Shown: in pieces, positions 1 through 8,878 of the stretch | Layout of the letters: the number at the start of each line of letters is the position of its first letter | Position numbering within the stretch: position 1 is the stretch's first letter | Made by a program: the position numbers and the translations under genes | Notes under the pieces: model-generated | What the model was told of the DNA's origin: nothing | The model's database searches: none | What the model saw: only the letters and a program-made list of their open reading frames with translations | Origin: Rhizorhapis sp036570425 | GTDB lineage: Bacteria > Pseudomonadota > Alphaproteobacteria > Sphingomonadales > Sphingomonadaceae | Length of the DNA stretch: 64,000 nucleotides | Direction of reading: 5' to 3' | Assembly: GCA_036570425.1 (NCBI GenBank) | Contig: DATCYF010000023.1 | Span: forward strand, 186,001-250,000

Positions 1-1677
1 GTAGCCTTGGCCGAGGGCGAGCTTTACATGAACGACCCTGATTTTTACAAAAAACGCCTCGACATGCTGGCAAAAGCAACCCCTGCGGCTGTGACGGCGG
101 CGATGCAGAAATGGCTCCGCCGTCCGGTCTATTCCTTGCGTGTCGTCCCTGGTGAACGCGGCGCTTATGAGGAGGCGGCGGCATCGAAGGGTAGCCGTAC
201 GGGCGTTCTTGCGTCTCCTGCTTATTATCGTCTTCCCGATGATGGCGGCTTCGGATCGGCGACAATCCGTCAGCCGGTCGCGGCCGTGGACCGGAGCAAA
301 TTGCCGGAGGTCGGCAATATCCCTGATCTTGATTTCCCAGCCGTCGAAACCACGACTCTCTCCAATGGAATCAAGGTGCATTTCGCCCGGCGCGACGCCA
401 TTCCTGCTGTTCAACTTTCGGTCGTATTCGATGCAGGCAATGCCGCTGATCCGAAAGATAAGCTGGGCACGCAAGCGCTCATGCTCGCGATGCTGAAGGA
501 AGGCACCACGAGCCGGAACAGTATCCAGATTGCCGAAGAACAGGAAAGGCTGGGCGCGAACATCGATGTTGGAGCAAGCATGGATCGCACCGCTGTCTCC
601 ATGTATGCGTTGATGCCCAATCTGGACGCCTCAATGGATTTGATGGCTGATGTCATCAAGAATCCTGCCTTCGATCCGCAGGAACTGGAGCGGATCAGAG
701 CCACGCAATTGACTCGCATCGCTGCGGAAAACACCCAGCCCATGAGTGTTGCCCTGCGCACATTGCCGCCGCTTCTTTTCGGTAAGGAGCATCCCTACGG
801 CGTGCCCTTCACAGGAACCGGCGACCCCGCTGTCGTTCAAAAGCTTACTCGCAACGATCTTGCGTCTTTCCATCATCGCTGGATTCGGGCCGACAATGCG
901 GAGATCTTTGCGGTCGGCAATACGAGCCTGTCGGAATTGAAGCCGTTGCTCGAGAAGAGCTTCGGTCTTTGGCGCATGACGCGCGACATGAAGGGCAGGA
1001 AGAATTTCGATGTTCCCACGCCTGCTGCGCAGCAGCGCATCATCCTCGTCAACCGCCCACAATCTCCGCAATCCGTGATTTTGGCGGGCGAAGTGCTGGA
1101 TGCAAAAGGTACAGACGATCTGCTGACGCTGATCGCGGCTAATGATGTCATGGGCGGCAATTTCCTGTCACGCATGAACATGGACCTGCGTGAGACCAAG
1201 GGCTGGTCCTATGGCGTGCGGGGCAGCATCAATCGCGTGCAACATAACGTGCCCTATATCCTCAGCGCCCCGGTGCAGGCCGACAAGACAGGCGCCGCCA
1301 TTGCTGCGCTGAAGACGCAGATGAAGGAATTTCTCGGAAGCAAGGGAGTGACCGCTGCTGAACTGGAGCGCACTGTCAATGGCAGCACGCGAGAATTGCC
1401 GGGGAGTTTTGAAACGTCCGGTGATGTGCTGACTGAAATGCAGCGCGATGTGCTGTACGAACGACCTTTTGATTATGTCGAAGGTCTGGCCGATAAATAT
1501 CGCGCGCTCACTGCGAAGGACCTTGACTCCGCGGCGCGTGCCGCGATTGATCCGGATGCATTCACCTGGGTCGTCGTAGGAGATAAGAACAAGGTCATGG
1601 GCCAGCTTCAAACGCTTGGCATGCCCATCACTGTTGTCGAAGCTCCGGCTGGCGCGACGAGCGGGTCGAAGAAGTGA
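1..1677 (+). CDS. M16 family zinc-peptidase-like protein, C-terminal part (5' end outside window)
   Basis: The reading frame is open from the first base, so the start lies upstream of the window. About 558 residues are visible. They hold the tail of one M16 domain, then a linker, then a second M16 repeat beginning near residue 113 (ETTTLSNGIKVHFARRD). At the place where an active M16 peptidase carries HxxEH, this repeat reads MLAMLKEGTTSR, so it lacks the zinc motif. That is usual for the second repeat of two-repeat (pitrilysin/PqqL-like) proteins, where the N-terminal repeat is catalytic. The late motif GGNFLSRMNMDLRETKGWSY is the typical C-terminal M16 signature. Probably periplasmic, but the N-terminus cannot be seen. 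Substrate unknown. Confidence 0.88.
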   Translation, partial: VALAEGELYMNDPDFYKKRLDMLAKATPAAVTAAMQKWLRRPVYSLRVVPGERGAYEEAAASKGSRTGVLASPAYYRLPDDGGFGSATIRQPVAAVDRSKLPEVGNIPDLDFPAVETTTLSNGIKVHFARRDAIPAVQLSVVFDAGNAADPKDKLGTQALMLAMLKEGTTSRNSIQIAEEQERLGANIDVGASMDRTAVSMYALMPNLDASMDLMADVIKNPAFDPQELERIRATQLTRIAAENTQPMSVALRTLPPLLFGKEHPYGVPFTGTGDPAVVQKLTRNDLASFHHRWIRADNAEIFAVGNTSLSELKPLLEKSFGLWRMTRDMKGRKNFDVPTPAAQQRIILVNRPQSPQSVILAGEVLDAKGTDDLLTLIAANDVMGGNFLSRMNMDLRETKGWSYGVRGSINRVQHNVPYILSAPVQADKTGAAIAALKTQMKEFLGSKGVTAAELERTVNGSTRELPGSFETSGDVLTEMQRDVLYERPFDYVEGLADKYRALTAKDLDSAARAAIDPDAFTWVVVGDKNKVMGQLQTLGMPITVVEAPAGATSGSKK

Positions 1678-1699
1678 ATTGGCCAGCAGGAGAAAATGA

Positions 1700-2002
1700 A
1701 TGGCAATAGTGGACGGCGCCTATGACTGCGTCACTAGGACGCCCATGGGCGATCAGCAGTCCGTGTTTACGGTGATCAGCAACGATGGGACGTTCCACGG
1801 CACCAATGCAAGCCCCCTGGGTTCGCTGGACGTGAAGGGAGGCAAGGTCGATGGCAATCGCCTGACATGGAAAATGGAAATGACCATTCCCATGCCAATG
1901 ACGCTGGAGGCCGAAGCTATTATTGAAGGCGACACGTTGACCGGTACGATCGAGGCGGGTGCGTTCGGCGCTATGGCCATGACGGGGAAAAGGCGGACCT
2001 GA
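1700..2002 (+). CDS. small conserved-looking protein of unknown function
   Basis: 100 residues, no signal peptide or membrane segment. The ATG is preceded by AGGAGA at a good distance, which supports the start. It follows the M16 peptidase gene by 22 bases and is probably co-transcribed with it. The sequence alternates short polar strands with glycines (NRLTWKMEMTIPMPMTLEAE, then GDTLTGTIEAGAFG), which suggests a small all-beta fold. I do not recognise a named family. A terminator-like hairpin follows directly. Confidence 0.7.
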   Translation: MAIVDGAYDCVTRTPMGDQQSVFTVISNDGTFHGTNASPLGSLDVKGGKVDGNRLTWKMEMTIPMPMTLEAEAIIEGDTLTGTIEAGAFGAMAMTGKRRT

Positions 2003-2048
2003 ATCTCTCCTGATGGGAGAGACCGCCCGTCCGGATTTCACAATAATT

Positions 2049-2078
2049 GGGCCCGCCTGTCGCTAGACGAGCGGGCCC
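2049..2078. terminator. bidirectional terminator between the unknown gene and pal
   Basis: An 8-bp perfect GC stem (GGGCCCGC at 2049-2056, GCGGGCCC at 2071-2078) sits between two convergent genes. It is followed on the plus strand by TATCTTATT and on the minus strand by AATTATTG, so it could stop transcription from both sides, though neither side has a long T run. Confidence 0.6.
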
Positions 2079-2102
2079 TATCTTATTCAGGCATGGCCGT
2101 CC

Positions 2103-2612
2103 TTACTGGACGGTCACCGTCACCGCGCGGCGGTTCTGGGCCCAGGCGGATTCATCGGAACCGAGCGCTTCGGGGCGTTCCTTGCCGTAGCTGATCGTGC
2201 TGATCCGCGATTCCGGCACGCCAAGCGAGACGAGATAGTTCTTGGCGGCGTTGGCGCGACGTTCGCCCAGCGCCAGGTTGTAATCGCGGGTGCCGCGTTC
2301 GTCGGCATGCCCCTCAACCGTGACGCGAACATTCGGATTGGCCATCAGCCACTGCGCCTGGCTCTGCAGAGTCGTCTGATCTTCTGCGCTGACGTCATAT
2401 TTGTCAGTGTCAAAGAAGATGCGGTCGGACGATACGCTCGCCATGAAATCTTCCTGGCTTCCCTTGACGGGGCCGGAGGATGGCGGCGCGGTGTATTCAG
2501 GCTGTTGGGTCTGCGCCGGTGGGGGCGGCAGTTCCTCGGGAGCCTTCTTGGCGCAAGCGGCCAGAGCGATGATGGACGTAGCAATGATCAGATGCCGGGA
2601 AATATTTTTCAT
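2103..2612 (-). CDS. pal: Pal, peptidoglycan-associated outer-membrane lipoprotein
   Basis: 169 residues. The N-terminus is a lipoprotein signal with lipobox ALAAC (acylated Cys near residue 20), then a proline-rich linker, then an OmpA-like peptidoglycan-binding domain from about residue 60 to the end with the family signature VEGHADERGTRDYNLALGERR split around the diaminopimelate-binding Asp and Arg. Pal anchors the outer membrane to peptidoglycan and cycles on and off TolB during constriction. AAGGAGA lies before the ATG. It is the last gene of the tol operon, 92 bases after tolB, and that gap contains TTGACT with a possible -10, so pal may also have its own promoter. Confidence 0.97.
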   Translation of the reverse strand: MKNISRHLIIATSIIALAACAKKAPEELPPPPAQTQQPEYTAPPSSGPVKGSQEDFMASVSSDRIFFDTDKYDVSAEDQTTLQSQAQWLMANPNVRVTVEGHADERGTRDYNLALGERRANAAKNYLVSLGVPESRISTISYGKERPEALGSDESAWAQNRRAVTVTVQ

Positions 2613-2704
2613 ATTCTTTCTCCTTGAGCGATGGTTCCGACCCCCTTTTTGTCGGGATCATGTTTATGCTGTTCGTTACGCAGTCAAGACGATTTAGTTC
2701 CCCT

Positions 2705-4033
2705 TCATGGCAATAACGGCCCCCAGGCTGGGTCTGAACCATCGAGCGGAGTCGGGATCCGGCGTTCATTGACGCCGGTCAGATCGACCTGCCATACTTC
2801 AGACTTGCCCGAGCGGCCTTGGCTGGTACGGAAAAACTGGATGACCCGGCCGTTGGGCGACCAGGTTGGCGCTTCGTCCTGCCAACTATTGGTGAGCAAA
2901 TGTTCACTGCCGCCCGACGGCGTCATCACACCGATGCGGAAATTGCCCGCGATCTTTGTAAAGGCGATCAGATCACCGCGCGGGCTCCATTCGGGCGTCG
3001 CATAGCGGCCGCCGCCGAAGCTGATCCGGTGCGGGTTCGAACCGTCCGCGTTCATGACATACAGTTGCTGCCCACCCGATCTGTCGCTTTCGAATACGAT
3101 CTGTCGTCCATCAGGCGAGTAGCTGCCGCCAACATCGATACCCGGCGAATTGGTCAGGCGTTCGGACCGGCCGCCATTTGCCGACACGCGATAAATGTCC
3201 GTGTTGCCCGCAGCCGCCATGGAATAGAGAATATATTTTCCATCCGGCGACCAGCGGGGGGCGAAAGTGGGATTATTGCTTTCGGTCACAAGCCGCTGCT
3301 TACCCGTGCCGATATCGTAGATATAGATGCGGACATGCTTGCCGATATAGCTCACATAAACGATGGAGCCGTAATCGGGTGAGAACCGGGGCGTCAACGC
3401 AATGCTCTGCCCATTGGTGATAAAGCGGTGATTGGCACCGTCACTGTCCATGATCGCCAGCCGCTTGGTGCGATGATCCTTGGGGCCGGTTTCCGCGATA
3501 TAAGCGATGCGGCTGTCAAAGAAAGGCGATTCCCCTGACAGGCGGGCATAGATGGCGTCGGCGCATTTATGTGCCGCCCGCCGCCAGTCGCGCGGCGCGA
3601 TGACATAGCCTGCCCGCGTCAATTCCTGCTTCAGCGCCACGTCATAAAGATAGCATCCGACCGTCAGGTTCCCACTGCCATCGGTCCGAACAAATCCCTG
3701 CACCAACGCTTCGGCATTTGTGCCGGACCAGTGCGGGAAGTCGGGGAATGTGACTTCAGGAAAAGTGATCTGCTTGACGCCGGCGGGCCCCATGGGCCGA
3801 AACAGGCCGCTGCCACGCAAGTCGGAGGCGATGACCTCGGCAATTTGCCGCCCTAACACATCGGTTGAACCAGCGGGCGTGCTGGCAACTTGCGGCGTAG
3901 GCATAGCCGGAATAGCGATGCGCAAATTGCTGTCGATCTCGCCGGTCACATCGACGCTGAGCTGCGCCTGGGCAGTGCCGGTGGCAAGCAAGAGCGCCGT
4001 CACCGTCATTGCCAGTCTGTGCAATATCTTCAT
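2705..4033 (-). CDS. tolB: TolB, periplasmic beta-propeller of the Tol-Pal system
   Basis: 442 residues from the ATG whose ATGA overlaps the tolA stop; a longer in-frame reading exists, but this start begins directly with a Sec signal peptide ending ...TAQA. An N-terminal TolB domain (DVTGEIDSNLRIAIPAMP) is followed from about residue 190 by repeated propeller blades of the WD40-like PD40 type, for example TFAPRWSPDGKYILYSM and VGGSYSPDGRQIVFESD. TolB binds Pal and is displaced by TolA when the motor is energised. Length is normal for the family. Confidence 0.97.
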   Translation of the reverse strand: MKILHRLAMTVTALLLATGTAQAQLSVDVTGEIDSNLRIAIPAMPTPQVASTPAGSTDVLGRQIAEVIASDLRGSGLFRPMGPAGVKQITFPEVTFPDFPHWSGTNAEALVQGFVRTDGSGNLTVGCYLYDVALKQELTRAGYVIAPRDWRRAAHKCADAIYARLSGESPFFDSRIAYIAETGPKDHRTKRLAIMDSDGANHRFITNGQSIALTPRFSPDYGSIVYVSYIGKHVRIYIYDIGTGKQRLVTESNNPTFAPRWSPDGKYILYSMAAAGNTDIYRVSANGGRSERLTNSPGIDVGGSYSPDGRQIVFESDRSGGQQLYVMNADGSNPHRISFGGGRYATPEWSPRGDLIAFTKIAGNFRIGVMTPSGGSEHLLTNSWQDEAPTWSPNGRVIQFFRTSQGRSGKSEVWQVDLTGVNERRIPTPLDGSDPAWGPLLP

Positions 4034-4854
4034 TGGGAAAGCCTTCCGTCGAAATTGAGCGGCTTCAGCCACTTCCACTGGTCATAAAATTCTGGGGGCA
4101 GGTTTTTGAAAGGCGCGGCGAGCATAACTGCCTGTACGGCGCGCTCCTTGTGCAGCGAAACCTGTGCTTTGTTGCTGGCCGTGACGCCGGTTGTGTCGAG
4201 CACCTCCGGCCGTCCCTGAAGCGAGCCATCGCGGTTCAGGTGAACGCTAAGTTGCGTCTTCAGCAACTCGGCATCAGCACCTGAAGGCGGTTTCCAATGC
4301 GGCTTGAGCTGGCGATATATTTCAGCATTCAAGCTCGCGACCTGGGTGCTGCTCATCTTTTCAGCCGGTGGCGTAGTCGATGTGGATTTAGTCGGCCGCT
4401 CCGTCTCAATGCCCTTCAGGAAGTCGCTGCCCAATCGCGATCCGCGTGGCCGCTTTTCGGTTTTCGGCTTTTCCTTTACCTTTTCTGGTTCCGCTTTTTT
4501 AGGCGGGGAAGGTTTTGGCTTTGCCTTCTCCACCGGTTTTGGTGCAGGCGAAGCCTTCTTGGGCGGCGGCGCAGGTGTAGGTTCAGGCTCTGGCGCAGGC
4601 ATGACTTTGGCCGTTTCGGGAGGGGCTTCCTCAGTCGGGCCAATGTCGGGGGCCTCGCTTGGCGCCATTTCCTCATGTGAAATCCTGGGCGCGGCCATTT
4701 CCAGGCCGACTTTTTCGACGAATTGCACATCCATGGGCGGCGTGCGCAGTTTCAGCGGGTTAGGGGTGCCTAGAAAATTGGCCGACAGCACGCCGAACAG
4801 CAGGACATGCCCCGCTGTCGCTATGCCTAAGCCGATTTTTTCTGCGCGTTCCAT
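4030..4854 (-). CDS. tolA: TolA, periplasm-spanning energy-transducing protein
   Basis: 274 residues from the chosen ATG (MERAEKIGLG). A start 45 bases upstream would overlap tolR by 32 bases and has no ribosome site, so I prefer this one. There is a single N-terminal membrane segment (residues about 8-28), then a long Pro/Lys/Glu-rich extension typical of TolA/TonB spacers, and a C-terminal domain (VHLNRDGSLQGRPEVLDTTG) of the TonB/TolA C type. It transmits proton-motive force from TolQR to TolB-Pal. Divergent in sequence, as TolA always is; assigned by position and architecture. Confidence 0.9.
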   Translation of the reverse strand: MERAEKIGLGIATAGHVLLFGVLSANFLGTPNPLKLRTPPMDVQFVEKVGLEMAAPRISHEEMAPSEAPDIGPTEEAPPETAKVMPAPEPEPTPAPPPKKASPAPKPVEKAKPKPSPPKKAEPEKVKEKPKTEKRPRGSRLGSDFLKGIETERPTKSTSTTPPAEKMSSTQVASLNAEIYRQLKPHWKPPSGADAELLKTQLSVHLNRDGSLQGRPEVLDTTGVTASNKAQVSLHKERAVQAVMLAAPFKNLPPEFYDQWKWLKPLNFDGRLSQ

Positions 4855-4867
4855 GGACGGGGCGACC

Positions 4868-5314
4868 CTATTGCTTGTCGGACGAGCCGGTGCTGACAAG
4901 CGCCACGCGATTCAATCCGGCGCGGTTCAACTCGCCCATCACCTGCATCACCTGACCGTAATCCAACCCACGGTCGGCACGCAAATAGACTTGTGGGCTC
5001 TCCTGCGCGTCGCCTTTGGTTTTGCGGATGTCCTCGAAACGCTCGGGCAGGTCCGACATCAGCGTTTCTACGTCGTCGATGTAAACACGACCTTCGTCAT
5101 CAAGCGATACCTGCACGGGCTCCTGCGTCTGGTCGAGCGAATTGGCGCGGGTTTCTGGCAGGTTGACCGGCACGCCGGTGACCAGCAGCGGCGCCGTCAC
5201 CATGAAGATGATAAGCAGCACCAGCATGACGTCGACCAAAGGCGTTACATTGATGTCCGCCATCGGTGCGCGGCGACGCCCGTGACGGCTGGACGGAAGA
5301 TTGCCCATCGCCAT
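4868..5314 (-). CDS. tolR: TolR, ExbD-family stator protein of the Tol motor
   Basis: 148 residues. A short cytoplasmic N-terminus leads to one membrane helix with the ExbD/TolR signature DINVTPLVDVMLVLLIIFMV, whose second Asp is the proton-conducting residue known for the family. The periplasmic domain contains VYLRADRGLDYGQVMQVMGEL. The start overlaps the tolQ stop by one base (TAATG), so the two are translationally coupled. With TolQ it forms the inner-membrane proton channel. Confidence 0.96.
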   Translation of the reverse strand: MAMGNLPSSRHGRRRAPMADINVTPLVDVMLVLLIIFMVTAPLLVTGVPVNLPETRANSLDQTQEPVQVSLDDEGRVYIDDVETLMSDLPERFEDIRKTKGDAQESPQVYLRADRGLDYGQVMQVMGELNRAGLNRVALVSTGSSDKQ

Positions 5315-6021
5315 TAGCGGTTGGTCTCCAATTCCCGGCTGAGGGTCGAATAGAAGCCATCGGCAAAGCGATTTAGACGCGCCTCCAGCCGGTTGATGCC
5401 ATGGCTGAAGCGATTATAGGCAATGACGGCCGGGATCGCCGCAAACAGGCCAATGGCCGTGGCGAACAACGCCTCTGCAATGCCGGGCGCTACGACGGCC
5501 AGGCTGCTATTCTGTTCCGCAGCGATCGACGTGAAGCTGCGCATGATCCCCCAGACGGTGCCGAATAACCCCACGAAGGGCGCGACGCTGCCTACTGTCG
5601 CAAGTACGTTCAAGCGATCCGACAAATGATCCACTTCACTTGCCACTGCCGAACTCAGGGCAGTGGAGAGACGGTCACGGGTGCCGTCACGATCAATGAC
5701 GTTTCCCTTGGTCGAGCGGCGCCATTCCGTCACGCCTGCGGAAAAGACCTTTGCACTGGGCAATTCCGACCGGCCGTGCAAATCGTGAAATCGGTCGATA
5801 TCGTCGCTTTTCCAGAAATCCTGTTCGAACTTGTCCGCTGCCTTCTTGGTGCGCGACAATTTGAGGGCGAAGCTCAGGATGATAGCCCAGGTCCAGATGC
5901 TGGCAAGCAGCAGTCCCAGCATGACCACCTTCACCACGATATCAGCCTGCATGAACAGGGCCAGCGGCGAAATGGTCGCAGCCTCAGTCATCAGGGATAT
6001 GGACGGAAGCGATGCACTCAT
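5314..6021 (-). CDS. tolQ: TolQ, MotA/ExbB-family motor protein
   Basis: 235 residues with the three membrane segments of the family: one near residues 25-50 and a pair near 135-160 and 170-195. The signature NVLATVGSVAPFVGLFGTVW and the block GIAEALFATAIGLFAAIPAV are typical of TolQ/ExbB. It sits in the inner membrane, five copies around a TolR dimer. The start overlaps the ybgC stop (ATGA), so it is part of the same operon. Confidence 0.97.
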   Translation of the reverse strand: MSASLPSISLMTEAATISPLALFMQADIVVKVVMLGLLLASIWTWAIILSFALKLSRTKKAADKFEQDFWKSDDIDRFHDLHGRSELPSAKVFSAGVTEWRRSTKGNVIDRDGTRDRLSTALSSAVASEVDHLSDRLNVLATVGSVAPFVGLFGTVWGIMRSFTSIAAEQNSSLAVVAPGIAEALFATAIGLFAAIPAVIAYNRFSHGINRLEARLNRFADGFYSTLSRELETNR

Positions 6022-6485
6022 AAACGGATATCTTCCCCTTTCTGGAGGCGTGTAAAAATGTCGATCCAGGCTTTCGGCTGTCGCTTCGGCCGGCCGCCGG
6101 GCGACAGATAAGCAACTGTGACGTCGCCTTGCGTCAATATCTGGTCACCGCACATGACTGTCTGATGAATGCGGCAGCTTGCCGCACGAATTTCCATGAT
6201 TTTACTGACCACCAGCAGGTCATCGTCCAGTCGGGCGGGTCGTTTGTAGCTGATGGCAAGATCCGAAACAGCGTAAAAGCCCTGGCCGCTTTCCAGATTG
6301 TCATATTGGTCGATCCCGACCAGCCGGAGCATGTCGGATCGCGCCCGCTCCATATAGCGCAGATAATTGGCGTGATAGATCAGGCCGGAAAGGTCCGTGT
6401 CCTCAAAATAGACATGTACCGGGAATTCGTGTGCGGCGTTGTGGAACCGGCCGGTCGCGGGCTTTAATGATGCGGAGCCTTGCAT
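6018..6485 (-). CDS. ybgC: YbgC, tol-pal-associated acyl-CoA thioesterase
   Basis: 155 residues from the ATG that follows ruvB by 59 bases; the longer in-frame reading runs into ruvB and has no family similarity. It is a hot-dog 4HBT thioesterase with the signature FEDTDLSGLIYHANYLRYME, in which the second Asp of DTD (about residue 31) is the catalytic residue in this family. YbgC hydrolyses acyl-CoA/acyl-ACP esters and is classically the first gene of tol-pal operons. No clear Shine-Dalgarno precedes the ATG, so the exact start is less certain than the gene. Confidence 0.93.
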   Translation of the reverse strand: MQGSASLKPATGRFHNAAHEFPVHVYFEDTDLSGLIYHANYLRYMERARSDMLRLVGIDQYDNLESGQGFYAVSDLAISYKRPARLDDDLLVVSKIMEIRAASCRIHQTVMCGDQILTQGDVTVAYLSPGGRPKRQPKAWIDIFTRLQKGEDIRL

Positions 6486-6544
6486 GACCGTTGCATTAGC
6501 GGGCCTGCGACTCCCGGCAAAGGAATATTGTTCCGTTTGCCTCG

Positions 6545-7579
6545 CTAATCGAACAATCCGGCCTGCGTCCCGTCTTCTGGCGGTGTGAGGCCCAGATGGG
6601 TCCAGCCCCGACCGTTCAGGCATCGGCCTCGTGCCGTCCGAGCGATGAGGCCAAGCTGAATCAGGTAAGGCTCGATGACTTCCTCAATGGTGTCACGGGG
6701 TTCGGACAGGCCGGCGGCCAGCGTTTCCACGCCCACAGGCCCGCCCCGATAGATGTCGGCGATCATGTGCAGATAGCGTCGGTCCATCGCATCAAGGCCC
6801 AGATTATCGACCTCCAGCCGATTGAGCGCCGCGTCCGCCGTTTTTGCATCGACCACCGTCGCGCCCGCAACATTGGCGAAATCGCGCACGCGGCGCAGCA
6901 GTCTTCCTGCGATACGTGGCGTGCCCCTGGCGCGGCGGGCGATTTCATGCGCTCCATCTTCTGCTATGCCCAGATCGAGCAATCGGGCCGCACGGCGCAC
7001 CACCAGCTCCAGTTCGCCCACGGTATAGAAATTGAGCCGCACCGGAATGCCGAACCGATCCCGCAATGGTGTCGTCAGGAGCCCCTGCCGCGTTGTCGCT
7101 CCGATCAGAGTGAATTGCGGCAGGTCGATCCGCACCGAACGCGCAGACGGGCCTTCGCCGATCATCAGATCAAGCGCACGGTCCTCCATAGCGGGGTAGA
7201 GCACTTCCTCCACAGCGGGATTGAGCCGGTGAATCTCATCCACGAACAGCACGTCTCCTTCATCCAGATTGGTGAGGAGGGCGGCCAAGTCGCCTGACTT
7301 CGCGATCACCGGACCGGACGTGGCGCGGAATCCGACGCCCATTTCCCGTGCGACGATTTGCGCCAGCGTGGTTTTGCCAAGACCGGGGGGGCCAAAGAAC
7401 AGCACATGATCCAGCGCTTCACCGCGCGTTCTTGCCGCTTCAATAAAGACACGCAGATTTTCCCGTGCGCCTTTCTGGCCCACAAATTCGTCGAGTGTTT
7501 TGGGCCGCAACGCCGCATCGACGTCCTCCACACGGCGGGCAGGGGTGACGAGGCGGTTCGTGTCGGTCATGGTCTGCAT
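6545..7579 (-). CDS. ruvB: RuvB, Holliday-junction branch-migration ATPase
   Basis: 344 residues, standard length. An AAA+ motor with Walker A GPPGLGKTT, Walker B LFVDEIH, the sensor block LIGATTRQGLLTTPLRDRFG and a C-terminal winged-helix domain. It forms hexameric rings that pump DNA through the RuvA-junction complex. A second in-frame ATG three codons in (7570) is equally possible as start. The gene follows ruvA by 85 bases and precedes ybgC. Confidence 0.98.
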   Translation of the reverse strand: MQTMTDTNRLVTPARRVEDVDAALRPKTLDEFVGQKGARENLRVFIEAARTRGEALDHVLFFGPPGLGKTTLAQIVAREMGVGFRATSGPVIAKSGDLAALLTNLDEGDVLFVDEIHRLNPAVEEVLYPAMEDRALDLMIGEGPSARSVRIDLPQFTLIGATTRQGLLTTPLRDRFGIPVRLNFYTVGELELVVRRAARLLDLGIAEDGAHEIARRARGTPRIAGRLLRRVRDFANVAGATVVDAKTADAALNRLEVDNLGLDAMDRRYLHMIADIYRGGPVGVETLAAGLSEPRDTIEEVIEPYLIQLGLIARTARGRCLNGRGWTHLGLTPPEDGTQAGLFD

Positions 7580-7664
7580 CTACCTCTTTCGCCATTGCCG
7601 TGAAAGACGGACGAAAACCAAAAAGCCGGCAGGGATATCGAATGAAGGACAGATAAACGGAATT

Positions 7665-8270
7665 TCACTTCGCAGCTTTCTTGAGCGCGAGCCGCACCAA
7701 TGCATCCAGTGTGGCGCCGCCGCCCAATTCCTCCTCTGCCGCAGCGACGGCGGTGCTGGCTTCGGCGGGACGGAAGCCGAGATTCTGGAGAGCGGACACG
7801 GCGTCGGCTGCATGGCTACTCACCGGCACCGCGGTTGATCCCGCTGCCAGTGCCGATCCAATCGCCGCGGCGCCGATCTTGTCCTTGAGCTCGTTGACGA
7901 TCCGCGCCGCCAGCTTCGGCCCGACGCCATTCGCCCGGCCGATCATGGCCTTGTCCGCCATTGCCACGGCCCGGTGCAACTCGGCAGTTTCCAGCGCCGA
8001 AAGGATCGCCAGCGCCACGCGACCGCCCACGCCCTGAACGCTGGTCAGCAAGCGGAACCAGTCCCGTTCTTCGGCACTCGCAAAGCCCATCAGGCGAATG
8101 GAATCCTGACTGACCAGCATTTCCGTGTAGACGGTGCAGGCCTCCCCCGTCCGTCCCAGCGCAGCCAGCGTCCGCGAAGATGCGCCGACCAGATAACCCA
8201 CGCCCTGCACGTCGATGATGGCGTGATCGGTTCCCGTGCTATCCAGCAGGCCCTTCAATTTTGCGATCAT
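7665..8270 (-). CDS. ruvA: RuvA, Holliday-junction-binding subunit
   Basis: 201 residues with the three RuvA domains: an N-terminal OB fold (MIAKLKGLLDSTGTDHAIID), tandem helix-hairpin-helix motifs (LLTSVQGVGGRVALAILS and ANGVGPKLAARIVNELKDK) and a C-terminal three-helix domain that contacts RuvB (SALQNLGFRPAEASTAV). The start overlaps the ruvC stop by four bases. Confidence 0.97.
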   Translation of the reverse strand: MIAKLKGLLDSTGTDHAIIDVQGVGYLVGASSRTLAALGRTGEACTVYTEMLVSQDSIRLMGFASAEERDWFRLLTSVQGVGGRVALAILSALETAELHRAVAMADKAMIGRANGVGPKLAARIVNELKDKIGAAAIGSALAAGSTAVPVSSHAADAVSALQNLGFRPAEASTAVAAAEEELGGGATLDALVRLALKKAAK

Positions 8271-8758
8271 TTGCCCCTCATCTTCCGCGCGCTCGCCACA
8301 TGATGGGCGTGGGTGATTGCGACCGCAAGCGCATCGGCAGCATCGGCCCCGGCGATCTTGACGCCCGGGAGCAAGCGGCCAATCATGGCATGCACCTGAT
8401 CCTTGCTGGCATTGCCCACGCCGACAACGGATTTCTTGACCAGCCGCGCCGCATATTCCCCGACCTCAAGACCTGAACGGGACGCGCCGAGCAGCACCAC
8501 GCCACGCGCCTGGCCCAGCTTCAGGGTGGATTGCGGATTGTTGTTAACGAACACCTCCTCCACCGCCGCGCTGTCGGGCCGGTGTTCCAGCAGCAGGTCA
8601 GTGAGCGCCAGATCAAGGACAAGCAGACGGCTGGCGAGTGGCATCTTGCTGTCAGTTTTTATCTGACCGTTGGCGATGTGGGAGAGGCGATTACCGTCCG
8701 CAGCTATGATGCCCCAGCCAGTGGTGCCAAGGCCCGGGTCAAGGCCGAGGATTATCAA
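8267..8758 (-). CDS. ruvC: RuvC, Holliday-junction resolvase
   Basis: 163 residues. The four acidic metal ligands of the RNase H-like fold are visible: Asp7 (ILGLDPGLGTTGWG), Glu67 (AAVEEVFVNNNP), Asp139 and Asp142 (GADAADALAVAITH). It cuts Holliday junctions as a dimer, directed by RuvAB. It is the first gene of the ruvCAB set and is separated from yebC by about 120 bases that carry a dispersed repeat. Confidence 0.98.
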   Translation of the reverse strand: MIILGLDPGLGTTGWGIIAADGNRLSHIANGQIKTDSKMPLASRLLVLDLALTDLLLEHRPDSAAVEEVFVNNNPQSTLKLGQARGVVLLGASRSGLEVGEYAARLVKKSVVGVGNASKDQVHAMIGRLLPGVKIAGADAADALAVAITHAHHVASARKMRGK

Positions 8759-8836
8759 AGGAGATGCCGCCCATGTTGCGCGAAGCCTGCCCCGAGCGTG
8801 CCGGGGGGCTCAAGACACGTTGACGCGATGCTTGCG

Positions 8837-8863
8837 CCCCTCGACTTCGCTCGGGCCGAACGG
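8837..8863. repeat. dispersed intergenic repeat, CTCGACTTCGCTCGG...CGAACGG type
   Basis: The stretch CCTCGACTTCGCTCGGGCCG followed by AACGG resembles the short intergenic element common in sphingomonad genomes (core GACTTCGCTC...CGAACGG). Related, degenerate copies lie near 20254, 23098 and 32033 in this window. It falls between yebC and ruvC. Confidence 0.55.
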
Positions 8864-8878
8864 CGTTTGCGCATGGAC

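Noticed and set aside
4304..5317. 337-codon plus-strand frame opposite tolA and tolR
   Set aside because: Low-complexity Gly/Phe-rich translation of the Pro/Lys-rich tolA region on the other strand.
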